Shown here one piece after another: positions 1 through 9,218 of a stretch of DNA of 64,000 nt. The notes below the pieces were generated by a model, which ran no database searches, was not told the origin of the DNA, and saw only the letters and a program-made list of their open reading frames with translations. Numbering within the stretch: position 1 is the stretch's first letter; each line of letters opens with the position of its first letter. Origin of the DNA: Streptomyces sp. NBC_00620 (GTDB lineage: Bacteria; Actinomycetota; Actinomycetes; Streptomycetales; Streptomycetaceae); assembly GCF_026341825.1 (NCBI RefSeq), contig NZ_JAPENY010000001.1:2294001-2358000 (forward strand). Reading direction: 5' to 3'. Both the position numbers and the translations under genes were made by a program.

Positions 1-33
1 CGCACCGTGTAAGGCCGAAATTAGGCAGATCAG

Positions 34-72
34 GTGAAGGCGCCGATGGCCAAAAGTGAACGGGGGGTGAAC
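34..72 (-). promoter_or_regulatory. PHO-box-like 11-nt direct repeats
   Basis: Plus-strand GTGAAC occurs at 67-72 and 56-61, and GTGAAG at 34-39. Read on the minus strand these are GTTCAC-type units phased by 11 and 22 nt, the layout of a PhoP-binding PHO box. A TAATTT element lies downstream at 18-23. In Streptomyces pstS usually lies beside the nudix-CHAD-ppk cluster and would be read leftward, so this probably serves a pstS that starts left of the window (inference). I see no gene in the rest of 1-194. Confidence 0.5.
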
Positions 73-194
73 CCCTGAGGGCGGTGCGGTGAGGTCACGG
101 AACGCTTACGTCGAGGACACGGAGAGATCCCGAACCGGGGGACCCGAAAGGGAACTCTACGTAATCGATCGGCTACGCACACGTTCCGGCACCA

Positions 195-617
195 CTACGC
201 AAGATGCAGCGCGCTCAGCAGCGCGTCCACCAAGTCGCGGTCGCGGGGCTGGGTCAGGCGGGTGCGGGCCGCGTCCGGGGTGAGCCAGCTGATGTGGTCG
301 ACCTCGCGGTTGGGGATGAAGTGGCCGTCCGTCGCCTCCGCGGCCCAGTAGCCGACCTGCTTGCGGCGGCCGTCCACGTAGTAGAGGGCCGAGGGGAGGC
401 GGGCGCCGGGCACGCAGCGGAACCCGGTCTCCTCCTCGACCTCGCGCAGCGCGCCGGCGAGCGGGTCCTCGCCGCGCTTGAGCTTGCCCTTGGGGTGCGA
501 CCAGTCGTCGTACTTCGGCCGGTGGACCAGACAGATCTCCAGCTCGCCGGGTACGTCCATTGGGGAGGTGCGCCACAGGACGCAGCCGGCCGCCTGGATG
601 GTGTCGTCGTCGGTCAT
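195..617 (-). CDS. NUDIX hydrolase
   Basis: A 140-residue single-domain NUDIX protein, presumed to cleave a nucleoside-diphosphate-linked substrate; the substrate cannot be read from sequence. The NUDIX box is intact in the middle of the protein: G-x5-E-x7-R-E-V-E-E-T-G-F, beginning at GKLKRGE. The ATG at 617 was chosen because the product then starts MTDDDTIQAAGCVLW, directly before the first strand of the fold; the open frame upstream is proline/arginine-rich and overlaps the CHAD gene. It lies 29 nt downstream of the CHAD gene on the same strand, so ppk, CHAD and nudix probably form one operon. Mycobacterial MutT1 fuses a NUDIX and a histidine phosphatase domain; the phosphatase is absent here. 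Confidence 0.9.
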   Translation of the reverse strand: MTDDDTIQAAGCVLWRTSPMDVPGELEICLVHRPKYDDWSHPKGKLKRGEDPLAGALREVEEETGFRCVPGARLPSALYYVDGRRKQVGYWAAEATDGHFIPNREVDHISWLTPDAARTRLTQPRDRDLVDALLSALHLA

Positions 618-646
618 CGGACCTCCAGTCCCTTCAAGCGGGTCTT

Positions 647-1687
647 CTACGGGGTGCGTACCGCTTCCTTCTGCCAGCACTGCTGGAACGCGAAGCGCGC
701 CGCCTCCACCTCGTGCCGCTGGTCGGCGTGGAGCACGCCGAGCGCGTAAGCGGTCGCCGGGGCGATGCGCGGGGTGCGGGCCGCCGAGGCCGCGGCCGAG
801 GCGGCCTCCGCGGCGTCCCGGTGCTGGTTCAGGGCCTGGCCGGCGCCGAGCAGCCGGGGGTCGACGGGGCACTCCTCGCCGTGCAGCACCTCGCGGGCGT
901 AGCGGTGCAGGCGCAGCAGCAGGCGGACCTGGTGCCAGGGGGCGTCCTGCGGCTGGGGCGCGGTGTCGGCGGAGAGGCCGTGCACGAGGGCCTCCGCGTT
1001 GTAGGGGTGCCCTGCGGTGAGCAGCGGCAGGGTGCCGACGGCGTCGATCAGGCGGCCCTCGGCGGCGGCGGCCGACGGGCGCAGGTCGGCCATGGCCGCC
1101 GTCGGGGTCAGCGGCACCTCGCTGGCGAGGACGGCGACGCTGTCCGCGACGGCGTGGAAGCGGGAGGAGCCCAGTGCCTGGAGGGCGGCCGAGTGGGCCC
1201 GGGTGCGGGCCAGGGTCAGCTGGCGGTCGAGCAGGGCGCCCGCCTTCGCCGCGCCGATGGTCAGATTGCCCTTGGGTTCCGTGCTCGCCTCCGGTCCGGC
1301 CTGCGCCGGGAAACCGGCGGGCGTGCCCGGGCCTGACAGCCGGTTCAGTGCGCCGAGCAGCCGCTCCAGACGGGCCGAGTACGCGTGCTCGCGCGCCAAC
1401 GTGCCCGACAGCCAGGCCAGTTCGGGGCGCATGCCCTCCGACCAGTCCGCGTCGAGCAGCGGCCGGAAGGTGTGCAGCGAACCGCTTATCCGGCGGGCCG
1501 AGCGGCGCAGGGCGCGCGCCGCGTCGACGGAGCCGTCCGAGCCGCTGGACGCACCGCCGGTCTCCCGGTGCTGGCGCAGTGAACGGAGGAACTCCGTTGC
1601 CTGCGCCCGTAGATAGCCCGCCAGGGCGTCACAGGACACCGGCCCGGCCGTGCTGGGGTCGGTGGGGTCAAGTTGTTGCTGTGCCAC
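647..1687 (-). CDS. CHAD domain-containing protein
   Basis: A 346-residue, alpha-helical protein rich in His, Arg and Lys, with the CHAD pattern of conserved basic residues (for example [16 protein letters not shown] near residue 60, and [16 protein letters not shown] and [17 protein letters not shown] near the C terminus). CHAD domains bind polyphosphate, which fits the position immediately after ppk. The GTG start at 1687 is preferred: GGAGG lies 7 nt upstream and the product begins [12 protein letters not shown]. An upstream TTG at 1708 with its own AGGAG is possible and would add 7 residues. The 5' end overlaps the ppk 3' end, suggesting translational coupling. Confidence 0.9.
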   Translation of the reverse strand: MAQQQLDPTDPSTAGPVSCDALAGYLRAQATEFLRSLRQHRETGGASSGSDGSVDAARALRRSARRISGSLHTFRPLLDADWSEGMRPELAWLSGTLAREHAYSARLERLLGALNRLSGPGTPAGFPAQAGPEASTEPKGNLTIGAAKAGALLDRQLTLARTRAHSAALQALGSSRFHAVADSVAVLASEVPLTPTAAMADLRPSAAAAEGRLIDAVGTLPLLTAGHPYNAEALVHGLSADTAPQPQDAPWHQVRLLLRLHRYAREVLHGEECPVDPRLLGAGQALNQHRDAAEAASAAASAARTPRIAPATAYALGVLHADQRHEVEAARFAFQQCWQKEAVRTP

Positions 1688-4070
1688 GCCGGCGCCTCCG
1701 GGCGTCAATGAGCATCTCCTGGACGTTCCGCAGGGGTTGGCCCTCGGCGTCGAGCGCGTGCCGGGTCCATTCGCCGTCCGGGCCCAGGTGCCAGGAAGCG
1801 GTGGTGTCGGACATACCGGTTTCGAACAGCCGGTTGAGGGCTGCCCGGTGGGCCGGGTCGGTGATCCTCACCAGAGCCTCGATGCGGCGGTCGAGGTTGC
1901 GGTGCATCATGTCGGCGCTGCCGAGCCAGATCTCGGGTTCGCCGCCGTTGCCGAAGGCGAAGACCCGGGAGTGTTCCAGGAAGCGGCCGAGGATCGAGCG
2001 GACTCGTATGTTTTCGGACAGGCCCGTGACGCCGGGCCGGACCGCGCAGATGCCGCGCACCCAGATGTCGACCGGCACGCCGGCCTGCGAGGCGCGGTAG
2101 AGGGCGTCGATGATCGCCTCGTCCACCATCGAGTTGACCTTGATGCGGACGAACGCGGGGCGTCCGGCGATGTGGTGCTGGACTTCCTTGTTGATCCGCG
2201 AGATCAGGCCGTCGCGCAGGGACTTGGGGGCGACGAGCAGCCGGCGGTAGGTCTCGCGGCGCGAGTAGCCGGAGAGCCGGTTGAAGAGGTCGGAGAGGTC
2301 CGCGCCGACCTGCGGGTCGGCGGTGAGCAGCCCAAGGTCCTCGTACAGGCGGGCGGTCTTGGGGTGGTAGTTGCCCGTACCGACATGGCAGTACCGGCGC
2401 AGTGTGTCGCCCTCCTGGCGGACCACAAGGGACAGCTTGCAGTGGGTCTTCAGGCCGACGAGCCCGTACACGACATGGCAGCCGGCCTCTTCGAGCTTCC
2501 TGGCCCACTTGATGTTGGCCTGCTCGTCGAAGCGGGCCTTGATCTCGACCAGGACGAGGACCTGCTTGCCGGACTCGGCGGCGTCTATCAGCGCGTCGAC
2601 GATCGGCGAGTCGCCCGAGGTCCGGTACAGGGTCTGCTTGATGGCCAGTACGTCGTCGTCCCCCGCCGCCTGCTCCAGGAAGGCCTGGACGGAGGTGGAG
2701 AAGGAGTCGTACGGGTGGTGCAGCAGTACGTCGCGCTCGCGCAGGGCGGCGAAGATGTCGGGCGCGGACGCCGACTCGACCTCCGCGAGGTCGCGGTGGG
2801 TGCCCGCGATGAACTTCGGGTACTTCAGCTCGGGCCGGTCCAGGCCCCCTATGCCGAAGAGGCCGGTCAGGTCGAGGGGGCCCGGCAGCGGGTACACCTC
2901 GGCCTCGGAGATCTTCAACTCCCGTACCAGCAGGTCGAGTACGTACCGGTCGATGGACTCCTCGACCTCCAGGCGCACCGGCGGCCCGAAGCGGCGCCGC
3001 ATGAGCTCCTTCTCCAGGGCCTGGAGCAGGTTCTCGGCGTCGTCCTCCTCGACCTCGAGATCCTCGTTCCGGGTGAGGCGGAAGGTGTGGTGCTCCAACA
3101 CCTCCATACCCGGGAAGAGCTCCTCCAGATGGGCCGCGATGACGTCCTCGATGGGGACGTAGCGGCTGGGGGAGGCCTCCAGGAAGCGGGAGAGCAGCGG
3201 CGGGACCTTGACGCGCGCGAAGTGGCGGTGGCCGCTGACCGGGTTCCGTACGACGACGGCCAGGTTCAGGGACAGGCCCGAGATGTACGGGAAGGGGTGC
3301 GCGGGGTCGACCGCCAGGGGGGTGAGGACCGGGAAGATCTGGTGCCGGAACAAGGTGAACAGGCGGGCCTGCTCCTTCTCCGTCAGCTCGCTCCAGCGGA
3401 CCAGGTGGACGCCCTCCTCCGCGAGCGCGGGGGCCACGTCCTCCTGGTAGCAGGCCGCGTGCCGGGCCATGAGCTCGCGCGAGCGGGCCCAGATCATCTC
3501 CAGGACCTCGCGGGGCTGCAGGCCCGAGGCGGACTTGGTGGCCACGCCCGTCGCGATGCGGCGCTTCAGTCCCGCCACCCGGACCATGAAGAACTCGTCC
3601 AGGTTGCTGGCGAAGATCGCCAGGAAGTTGGCGCGCTCCAGAAGTGGTGTGTTCGGGTCCTCGGCGAGCTCGAGCACGCGTTCGTTGAACGCCAGCCAGC
3701 TGCGCTCCCGGTCCAGGAACCGGCCCTGCGGCAGCTGGATGCCGTCCTCGACCGTGTCCTCGTACGCGTCGAGGTCGGCGTCGAGGTCCGGTTCCAGGTC
3801 GGAGACGTTCGCGGCCACCGTGTGCGGGCGGTGCGCGGCTATGGAGCCGACGGACGGCTGTGCGTGCTGGACCGGGGCCTGGGCGCTTGGCTGGTTCATG
3901 GACCCATTCTTCCGCCCCGGGAGCGCTACTGGCGCGTCGGAGAGCGCGAACGGCAGCGGAGCGAGGCGGATGTTCCCGTTCGCCAACACCAGCTCGTGCT
4001 CGTCCACCGTCGACGGCAGGGGCTCGCTCTCCTCGGAGGGCGGAGGCTCTGGCGCGGCGGGGGGGTTCAT
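1668..4070 (-). CDS. ppk: Polyphosphate kinase 1
   Basis: PPK1 of 800 residues, which reversibly transfers the ATP gamma-phosphate to polyphosphate. The first ~90 residues are a disordered Pro/Glu/Ala-rich extension; the conserved protein then starts around [26 protein letters not shown] sequence (here [20 protein letters not shown]). The catalytic region has [24 protein letters not shown], the active-site histidine region [13 protein letters not shown] and the [20 protein letters not shown] motif. The C-terminal [19 protein letters not shown] block is intact. An internal ATG at 3899 would remove most of the extension; 4070 is the conventional longer start. In Streptomyces, ppk responds to phosphate through PhoP, but I could not find a clear PHO box directly upstream. 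Confidence 0.95.
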   Translation of the reverse strand: MNPPAAPEPPPSEESEPLPSTVDEHELVLANGNIRLAPLPFALSDAPVALPGRKNGSMNQPSAQAPVQHAQPSVGSIAAHRPHTVAANVSDLEPDLDADLDAYEDTVEDGIQLPQGRFLDRERSWLAFNERVLELAEDPNTPLLERANFLAIFASNLDEFFMVRVAGLKRRIATGVATKSASGLQPREVLEMIWARSRELMARHAACYQEDVAPALAEEGVHLVRWSELTEKEQARLFTLFRHQIFPVLTPLAVDPAHPFPYISGLSLNLAVVVRNPVSGHRHFARVKVPPLLSRFLEASPSRYVPIEDVIAAHLEELFPGMEVLEHHTFRLTRNEDLEVEEDDAENLLQALEKELMRRRFGPPVRLEVEESIDRYVLDLLVRELKISEAEVYPLPGPLDLTGLFGIGGLDRPELKYPKFIAGTHRDLAEVESASAPDIFAALRERDVLLHHPYDSFSTSVQAFLEQAAGDDDVLAIKQTLYRTSGDSPIVDALIDAAESGKQVLVLVEIKARFDEQANIKWARKLEEAGCHVVYGLVGLKTHCKLSLVVRQEGDTLRRYCHVGTGNYHPKTARLYEDLGLLTADPQVGADLSDLFNRLSGYSRRETYRRLLVAPKSLRDGLISRINKEVQHHIAGRPAFVRIKVNSMVDEAIIDALYRASQAGVPVDIWVRGICAVRPGVTGLSENIRVRSILGRFLEHSRVFAFGNGGEPEIWLGSADMMHRNLDRRIEALVRITDPAHRAALNRLFETGMSDTTASWHLGPDGEWTRHALDAEGQPLRNVQEMLIDARRRRRGTATT

Positions 4071-4138
4071 TGGTCGAGCGTTGCAAGGTCGTCTGAATCG
4101 ATGGTTACGGGGACATGACGTGCGGGATATGGAGGGGC

Positions 4139-4168
4139 GTCTCCCGGACGTCCGTGGAGCCGGGAGAC
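4139..4168 (-). terminator. Hairpin downstream of the ABC permease operon
   Basis: GTCTCCCGG at 4139-4147 is complementary to CCGGGAGAC at 4160-4168 (9-bp stem, 12-nt loop). It lies 37 nt past the stop of the permease gene ending at 4205, between that operon and ppk. No U-tract follows, as is common for Streptomyces terminators. Confidence 0.5.
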
Positions 4169-4204
4169 ACGTCCATACCCCGCATTCAGGCGGTAGGCCG
4201 CTTG

Positions 4205-5206
4205 TCAGGCGGTACGCCGCTTCAGGACCCGGAAGGTCAGGAAGACGACGAGGGCGGTGAGGGTGAGGAGGATGGCGGATTCCGTGAGCTGGAGGGGCCA
4301 GAAGTGGGACGGCGGGTGGTAGGTGGCCCACAGGTCGGAGATGCCGTTCTTGCTCATGCACCTGTTGAGGTCGACGGCCGTGTCGTTGTCGACGCAGGCC
4401 AGGTTGTTGCCGATCCGCTCGCCGGAGGTGAGGATCACGCCGTGTTCGAGGGGCGCCGCATCGGCCGGGAGGTTGGAGGCGGCCGCCCCGGTGACGGTCA
4501 CCGACGGCCACAGGCTCACCCGGTACAGGTCCCCGAGGGTGTGCACGGCCACGGTGACGACGAGGGCCAGGCCCAGCGCGGGCAGCGTACGGCGCACCAG
4601 TAGGCCTGCCAGGGCGCCCACGGCGAGGGCGCACAGGGCGGAGCCGACGGCGACCGGGCCGTTGGCGCGGAAGACGTCCGAGTTGTACCAGTCCACGCCG
4701 AGGAGGTCGCGGCCGTCGGCCCACACCAGGCGGTGCAGGAGCACCAGCACGGTCGTGCCGGCGGTGATCAGAGCGGCCGGGACCGCGAGCTGCGCCGCCA
4801 GCCAGCGCGCGGGCGTGACGGACTGCGTCCAGGCGAGGGCGGACGTGCCGCTCTCCAGGTCGCGGGCGACCAGGGTGGCGCCCGCCCAGGCGGCGACCAG
4901 GTAGGGCAGGTAGGCGATGGCGGAGGTGGCGAGCCCGGTGACCAGGTCGTAGAACTCGTACGTCCCGTCGAGGGTGTCCACGCAGCCGGTGGCCGTGGCG
5001 CACGAGGCCACCGAGCGGCTCCACTCCCGTACGGCGTCCGCGCCGAGGGCGTACGCCCACAGCATGCCCGCCGCGGTCACCGCGACCAGGGCCCACCAGA
5101 TCCGCAGTGGGGTGCGGTGCAGCTTCAGCGCCGCCCAGACGGCGCCGCGCGGCTTGAGTGGAGAGGGGCGCTCGGCGAGTGGCCGCGCGGTGGTGACTGC
5201 GGTCAT
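4205..5206 (-). CDS. ABC-2 type transporter permease (second copy)
   Basis: A 333-residue integral membrane protein with about six hydrophobic segments and a large extracytoplasmic stretch after helix 1. The characteristic segment is [44 protein letters not shown]. It is a clear tandem paralogue of the gene ending at 5203: both share TAxLAWTQS(V/L)(T/S)PARWLA(A)(Q/K)LAVPAAL and a C-terminal HFWPLQLT / HYWPLQLT block. Its ATG overlaps the upstream stop by 4 nt (ATGA), so translation is coupled. With the ATPase at 6192-7112 it should form a heteromeric exporter; the substrate is unknown. Confidence 0.88.
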   Translation of the reverse strand: MTAVTTARPLAERPSPLKPRGAVWAALKLHRTPLRIWWALVAVTAAGMLWAYALGADAVREWSRSVASCATATGCVDTLDGTYEFYDLVTGLATSAIAYLPYLVAAWAGATLVARDLESGTSALAWTQSVTPARWLAAQLAVPAALITAGTTVLVLLHRLVWADGRDLLGVDWYNSDVFRANGPVAVGSALCALAVGALAGLLVRRTLPALGLALVVTVAVHTLGDLYRVSLWPSVTVTGAAASNLPADAAPLEHGVILTSGERIGNNLACVDNDTAVDLNRCMSKNGISDLWATYHPPSHFWPLQLTESAILLTLTALVVFLTFRVLKRRTA

Positions 5207-6195
5207 GCGGGCTCCTTGGCGGTGACGACGGGGGCGCCGCCCGTCTGCCGCTTCAGCAGACGGAAGGCGGCCAGGACTGCGACTGCGGCGAGGGCCAGTA
5301 CCAGGGCGGTCGCCGTGAGCTGGAGGGGCCAGTAGTGGGAGAAGGGGTGGGAGTCGTTGTAGTAGCTGACGGCGCCGAGGCGGTCGTACAGGTCTCCGCA
5401 CTCGGCGACGTGGCTGCTGCCGCAGTACGGGTTGGGGATGCGCGCGCCGGAGGCGGTGAGGAGCCCTTCGTCGACGGTGAGTCCGAGACCCCTGGGGCTG
5501 TCGTCGGTGAGGCCGCTGACGGTCCTCACCGAAGGCCAGAGGTAGGGGCGCGCCAGGCTGACCGCGCCCCAGACGGCTCCCGTCGCCGCCACCGTGACGA
5601 CGAGCGAGGCCAGCGAGCGGCGCAGCACGAGGCCTGCCAGGGCGCCGGCGGCCAGGCCGAACAGGGCGAAGGCGACGGTCGTCGTGCCGTTGGCGTGGAA
5701 GGTGAGGAGGTCGGTCCAGGACTTGGCGTTGTCGATCTTTCCGCGGCCCTTGGACCACACCAGGTTGTGCAGCAGGACCAGCACACTCGTTCCGGCGGTG
5801 ACGAGCGCGGCGGGGACGGCCAGCTTGGCCGCCAGCCAGCGGGCCGGGGAGAGCGACTGGGTCCAGGCGAGCTGCGCGGTGCCGGTCTCCATCTCCCGGC
5901 CGGTCAGCGAGGCGCCCGCCCAGGCGGCGACGAGGAGCGGTACGACGTTCACCGCGATGCTCATGTACTGCGAGAGCGACTTGTAGGTGAGGATCGCGTC
6001 CTGGTCGTAGGCGCAGACGGGCTTGGAGCAGGCGTTCCACTGCCGCCACCCCGAGGCCGCCGCGTCCGTGAGCGGGCCGTACAGCCACAGCAGCAGGGCT
6101 CCGGCGACGAGGAACACTCCGGCCCAGACGTACAGGGCGGGGCGGTGCAGCCGCAGCATCACCCGTGTCGTGGTGAAGGGCAGGACGGCGGTCAT
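5203..6195 (-). CDS. ABC-2 type transporter permease (first copy)
   Basis: A 330-residue permease starting [24 protein letters not shown], with TM1 at about residues 22-42, a Cys-containing extracytoplasmic loop ([13 protein letters not shown]) and five further helices. It contains the motif [34 protein letters not shown] shared with its downstream paralogue. The start overlaps the ATPase stop (ATGA), and the stop overlaps the next permease start the same way, giving a tightly coupled ATPase-permease-permease operon. It is probably controlled by the adjacent YtrA-type regulator. The substrate is not evident. Confidence 0.88.
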   Translation of the reverse strand: MTAVLPFTTTRVMLRLHRPALYVWAGVFLVAGALLLWLYGPLTDAAASGWRQWNACSKPVCAYDQDAILTYKSLSQYMSIAVNVVPLLVAAWAGASLTGREMETGTAQLAWTQSLSPARWLAAKLAVPAALVTAGTSVLVLLHNLVWSKGRGKIDNAKSWTDLLTFHANGTTTVAFALFGLAAGALAGLVLRRSLASLVVTVAATGAVWGAVSLARPYLWPSVRTVSGLTDDSPRGLGLTVDEGLLTASGARIPNPYCGSSHVAECGDLYDRLGAVSYYNDSHPFSHYWPLQLTATALVLALAAVAVLAAFRLLKRQTGGAPVVTAKEPA

Positions 6196-7112
6196 GCGGC
6201 GTGCTCCTGAGCGGGGGTGCGGGTGGCGTCGAAGGTCAGCGTGGGCGCGTCGGGGCTGCGCAGATGCGCGAGGACCAGCTCCTCGAGGGAGGGCTCCGCG
6301 GTCTGCCATTCGTCCCCGAGCGGGCCGTTCGGGCGTACCAGCGCGGTGAGCTGGCGTCCGGTGGTGCGGGACTCGACGACGGTGTGCGGGGCGAGGCCGC
6401 GGACGGTGTCGGTGCCGGGGGAGTGCGCGGGGCCGGTGATCAGGGTGTGCGCGGCCAGCAGGTCGTCCAGGTCGCCCGCCAGGCGTACCCGGCCGCCGCC
6501 TATCAGGAGCAGGTGGTCGCAGGAGCCCTCCAGGTCGGCGACCACGTGCGAGGACATCACGACCGTGGTGCCGTGTTCGGCGGCCTCGGCCATCAGGACG
6601 CCCATCAGTTCGTGGCGGGCGAGCGGGTCGAGGTCGGCCATCGGCTCGTCCAGGAGCAGGAGTTCGGGCCGCTTGCCGAGCGCGAGGGCGAGCGCGACGC
6701 GGGTGCGCTGGCCGCCGGAGAGGGAGCGGACCCTGCTCTTCGGGTCGAGGTCGCCCTTCGCCACGATCCGCGCGGCGACCGAGGCGTCCCAGCGGGCCGG
6801 GTTGAGCTCCTGGCCCAGGCGGAGCGTGTCGGCGACGGTGAGCTGCGGGTACAGCGGCTTGCTCTGCGCGACGTACGCGATGCGTTCGCGGGCGGCGGCC
6901 GGGTGCGTGCCGAGCACGGTCAGGGAGCCCTCGGTGGGGGCGAGCAGCCCGGCCGCGTGGGCCAGCAGGGTCGACTTGCCCGCGCCGTTCGGTCCGACGA
7001 CGGCGCAGACGCGTCCCGCGGGGAGCCGGAAGGTGCACTCGCGCAGCGCCCAGTTGCCTCGCCGCCCGAACCGCTTGCCGAGTCCGGCCGCCTCCAAGGC
7101 GGTGTCCGTCAT
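6192..7112 (-). CDS. ABC transporter ATP-binding protein
   Basis: A 306-residue nucleotide-binding subunit. Walker A is GPNGAGKST (about residues 40-48), the Q-loop is YVAQSKPLYP, the signature is LSGGQRTRVALALALGK, Walker B is LLLLDEPMADLD and the H-loop is VVMSSHVVADLE. The C-terminal ~80 residues form an accessory region seen in bacteriocin/antibiotic-efflux-type ABC-2 systems. It begins 4 nt inside the GntR gene (ATGA overlap) and is followed by two permeases, so it powers that exporter. The regulator-ATPase-permease order is typical of YtrA-controlled, envelope-stress-induced ABC operons. Confidence 0.93.
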   Translation of the reverse strand: MTDTALEAAGLGKRFGRRGNWALRECTFRLPAGRVCAVVGPNGAGKSTLLAHAAGLLAPTEGSLTVLGTHPAAARERIAYVAQSKPLYPQLTVADTLRLGQELNPARWDASVAARIVAKGDLDPKSRVRSLSGGQRTRVALALALGKRPELLLLDEPMADLDPLARHELMGVLMAEAAEHGTTVVMSSHVVADLEGSCDHLLLIGGGRVRLAGDLDDLLAAHTLITGPAHSPGTDTVRGLAPHTVVESRTTGRQLTALVRPNGPLGDEWQTAEPSLEELVLAHLRSPDAPTLTFDATRTPAQEHAA

Positions 7113-7498
7113 TCCTGGTCTCCCTTGGTGAACTGTTCATCGAGTACGGCGGTGAAGAGCGCTGCCACGTCCTCGCGTTGGAGCCCGGCCTTGCGGGCCC
7201 GGGACGCCCAGGCGTCCAGCTCGGCGCGCAGGGGCGAGTCGGCGGGGGTGCTGCTCAGTGACTTGCGTACGAAGGTGCCGAGGCCGCGTCTGGCCTCGAC
7301 CAGGCCCTCGCGCTCCAGCTCGCGGTAGGCCTTCAGGACGGTGTTCGGATTGATCGCGGTGGCCTCCACGACCTCGCGGGCCGTGGGGAGTTTGTCGCCC
7401 TGCTCAAGGAGGCCCAGGCGCAGCGCCTGCTTGGTCTGCTGGACGATCTGGACGTACGTGGCAACACCGCTGCGCCGGTCGATGCGGTACTCCACCAC
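7109..7498 (-). CDS. GntR-family regulator, YtrA subfamily
   Basis: A 129-residue regulator with only a winged helix and a short C-terminal dimerization arm, the size of YtrA-type GntR proteins. The HTH segment reads LPTAREVVEATAINPNTVLKAYRELEREGLVEARRGLGTFV. It starts at tandem GTG codons (7498 and 7495), giving MVEYRIDRRSGVATYVQIVQQ. It is first in the operon with the ATPase and two permeases and sits beside a perfect palindrome (7508-7539), so it very likely represses this operon and perhaps the divergent sigma-factor gene. No ligand-binding domain is present, as usual for this subfamily. Confidence 0.92.
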   Translation of the reverse strand: MVEYRIDRRSGVATYVQIVQQTKQALRLGLLEQGDKLPTAREVVEATAINPNTVLKAYRELEREGLVEARRGLGTFVRKSLSSTPADSPLRAELDAWASRARKAGLQREDVAALFTAVLDEQFTKGDQE

Positions 7499-7507
7499 TA
7501 CGGCAAC

Positions 7508-7539
7508 CACCCTTTCACTAATTGAGTAGTGAAAGGGTG
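7508..7539. promoter_or_regulatory. Perfect palindromic operator, 13-bp arms
   Basis: CACCCTTTCACTA (7508-7520), spacer ATTGAG, then the exact reverse complement TAGTGAAAGGGTG (7527-7539). The inner CACTA-N6-TAGTG core resembles YtrA-type GntR operators. It lies 10 nt upstream of the GntR start and about 80 nt upstream of the divergent sigma-factor gene, so it could control both. Confidence 0.8.
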
Positions 7540-7621
7540 ATGCAGAATGGTCATGACTGTCAAGCACGAGATTTTTCCGGCGGGCGTGAACCGATCGGCA
7601 GGGTTCGTCCGATGAGGGGGC

Positions 7622-8173
7622 GTGAGGGAAACGAGAAGCGACGGGGAGCTGCTGCGGGCCATCGCGGCGGACGGGGACCGGCGCGCCTTCGAGGAGCTGT
7701 ACCGGCGGTACGCGCCATGGCTGACCGCGCGACTGCGCGGCCGGTGCGCCGACGCCGGGGTCGTCGACGACGTCGTACAGGAGACGTTCCTCGCCGTGTG
7801 GCGCGGCACCGCCCGCTACCGGGAGGAAGGCTCCCCGGGAGATGCCGCCGGCTGGCTGTGGCGCATCGGCTCCCGGCGGCTCATCGACACCCTGCGCGGC
7901 GACGGGGCGCGCGGGCGGATGCGGCAGGCGCTGACCCGCCTGCGCCACCGCGACGAGGTCTCCGCCGAGGAACGCGTCCTGGCCGGCGTCGAGCACGGCG
8001 ACCTCGCGGGCGCCCTGACCCGGCTCTCGCCCGAACTGCGCGCGGTCCTCCAGGCCACGGTGATCGACGGGCTCACCACCCGGGAAGCGGCCGTCCTGCT
8101 CGGCATCCCGCCGGGCACGGTCAAGACGCGGGCACTGCGTGCGCGCAAGCAGTTGCGGGAGGCACTGGCATGA
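7622..8173 (+). CDS. RNA polymerase sigma factor, ECF-like (sigma-70 family)
   Basis: A 183-residue sigma factor with region 2 (AFEELYRRYAPWLTARLRGRC...VVDDVVQETFLAVWRG, residues ~22-66) and region 4 (LTRLSPELRAVLQATVIDGLTTREAAVLLGIPPGTVKTRALRARKQLREALA, ~130-182). Region 3 is absent, as in ECF sigma factors. The start is GTG with a purine-rich GAGGGGG just upstream. The following zinc-finger membrane protein overlaps by 4 nt and is the probable anti-sigma factor. Three ABC/membrane genes follow, so the sigma factor may control a membrane transport operon. It is divergent from the YtrA-type regulator. Confidence 0.9.
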   Translation: MRETRSDGELLRAIAADGDRRAFEELYRRYAPWLTARLRGRCADAGVVDDVVQETFLAVWRGTARYREEGSPGDAAGWLWRIGSRRLIDTLRGDGARGRMRQALTRLRHRDEVSAEERVLAGVEHGDLAGALTRLSPELRAVLQATVIDGLTTREAAVLLGIPPGTVKTRALRARKQLREALA

Positions 8174-9144
8174 GCGGCAAATTTCAGCCCCTCCGGCGTT
8201 TGAGGAGCGGGGGTTTGGGGGCGGCGCCCCCAAGGACGGGACGGGAAGGGGCGGAGGGGGCGAAAACCGCTGCTGCGCCCGAGGCCGACGGCCAGTGGCA
8301 CGTGGACGATGCCGATCTCCGGGCTTACACACAGGGCGAGTTGACCCCTCCCCGGCTCTGGTCCGCCGACACCCACCTCGCCTCCTGCGCGCGGTGCCGT
8401 CAGGCGCTGGCTGATGTGAGCGATCCGGTCGCGCTGGACGCCGGCTGGGAACGGCTCGACGCAGAGCTGGACGCGCCGCGACCGAGGCTTGCGGAGTCGC
8501 TGCTCGTGCGGGTCGGCGTCGCCGACCACACGGCGCGACTGCTCGCGGCCACCCCGGTGCTGCGCCGCTCCTGGCTGTGCGCGGTCGCCGTGGTCCTCCT
8601 GATGACCGTGGCGGCCACCTACTCGGTGGGCGCCGGGGCCACGCCCAAGCTGTTCCTCGCCCTCGCACCGCTGCTCCCGCTCGCCGGGGTCGCCCTGGCG
8701 TACGGGCCCACGCTCGACCCGACGTACGAGATGGCCGTCGTCACACCGACGCACGGGTTCCGGCTGCTGCTGATCCGTACGGTCGCCGTCCTCACCGTCG
8801 GCCTCGGCCTGAACGGGCTCGCCACCCTCGCACTGCCCACCTACGGGCTGCGCGCGCTCGCCTGGCTGCTGCCCGCGCTAGCCCTCACCGGCACCGGGCT
8901 CGCGCTGACGCCCCGCCTCGGCCCCGTCCTCGCGCCCTCACTGGTCGGCGGGGCCTGGGTCGCACTGCTCCTCGCGGCGCAGGCGACGGCCGCCGACCAT
9001 GCCACGCTCGCGCCGTTCACGGCCGCGGGGCAAGGGGTCGCCGGGGCGGTCGCCGCGGTCGCCGCCGGGCTGCTCTATCTCGTACGGGACCGGTTCGACT
9101 CGGCGCCCGCGCACGTTCCCTTCTCCGGCGGGGGCGTCGTATGA
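8170..9144 (+). CDS. Zinc-finger membrane protein, probable anti-sigma factor
   Basis: A 324-residue protein. Residues ~45-80 carry the anti-sigma zinc motif H69-x3-C73-x2-C76 (DTHLASCARC), followed by a helical linker and about six TM segments from residue ~137 (WLCAVAVVLLMTVAATY onward). Its ATG overlaps the sigma-factor stop (ATGA), so it is translated with, and presumably binds, that factor. Residues ~4-33 (PLRRLRSGGLGAAPPRTGREG region) are the translation of a dispersed Streptomyces repeat that is intergenic elsewhere in this window, so the natural start may once have been nearer HVDDADLRAY. Function as an anti-sigma factor is inferred. Confidence 0.82.
   Translation: MSGKFQPLRRLRSGGLGAAPPRTGREGAEGAKTAAAPEADGQWHVDDADLRAYTQGELTPPRLWSADTHLASCARCRQALADVSDPVALDAGWERLDAELDAPRPRLAESLLVRVGVADHTARLLAATPVLRRSWLCAVAVVLLMTVAATYSVGAGATPKLFLALAPLLPLAGVALAYGPTLDPTYEMAVVTPTHGFRLLLIRTVAVLTVGLGLNGLATLALPTYGLRALAWLLPALALTGTGLALTPRLGPVLAPSLVGGAWVALLLAAQATAADHATLAPFTAAGQGVAGAVAAVAAGLLYLVRDRFDSAPAHVPFSGGGVV
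8185..8266 (+). repeat. Dispersed Streptomyces repeat, copy A, inside a CDS
   Basis: It begins CAGCCCCTCCGGCGTTTGAG, has the GGGGGCGGCGCCCCC palindrome in the middle and ends GGGGGCGAAAA. The same unit occurs intergenically at 12427-12510, 12519-12626 and 53011-53117. Here it lies in frame within the 5' end of the zinc-finger membrane protein gene. Confidence 0.9.
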
Positions 9145-9218
9145 CCGCCCCCTTCGCGAACCCCACGAACTTGAACTTCACGAACTTCGCCGACTTCTCC
9201 GACAGGAGCGCCGTACGT

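Noticed and set aside
1650..4118. Very long plus-strand open frames opposite ppk
   Set aside because: Antisense frames are open because of GC codon bias; the Val/Gly/Asp-rich translation has no domain, while ppk is certain on the other strand.
4071..4138. PHO box upstream of ppk
   Set aside because: Expected from the literature, but no pair of GTTCA-type units at 11-nt spacing is visible here.
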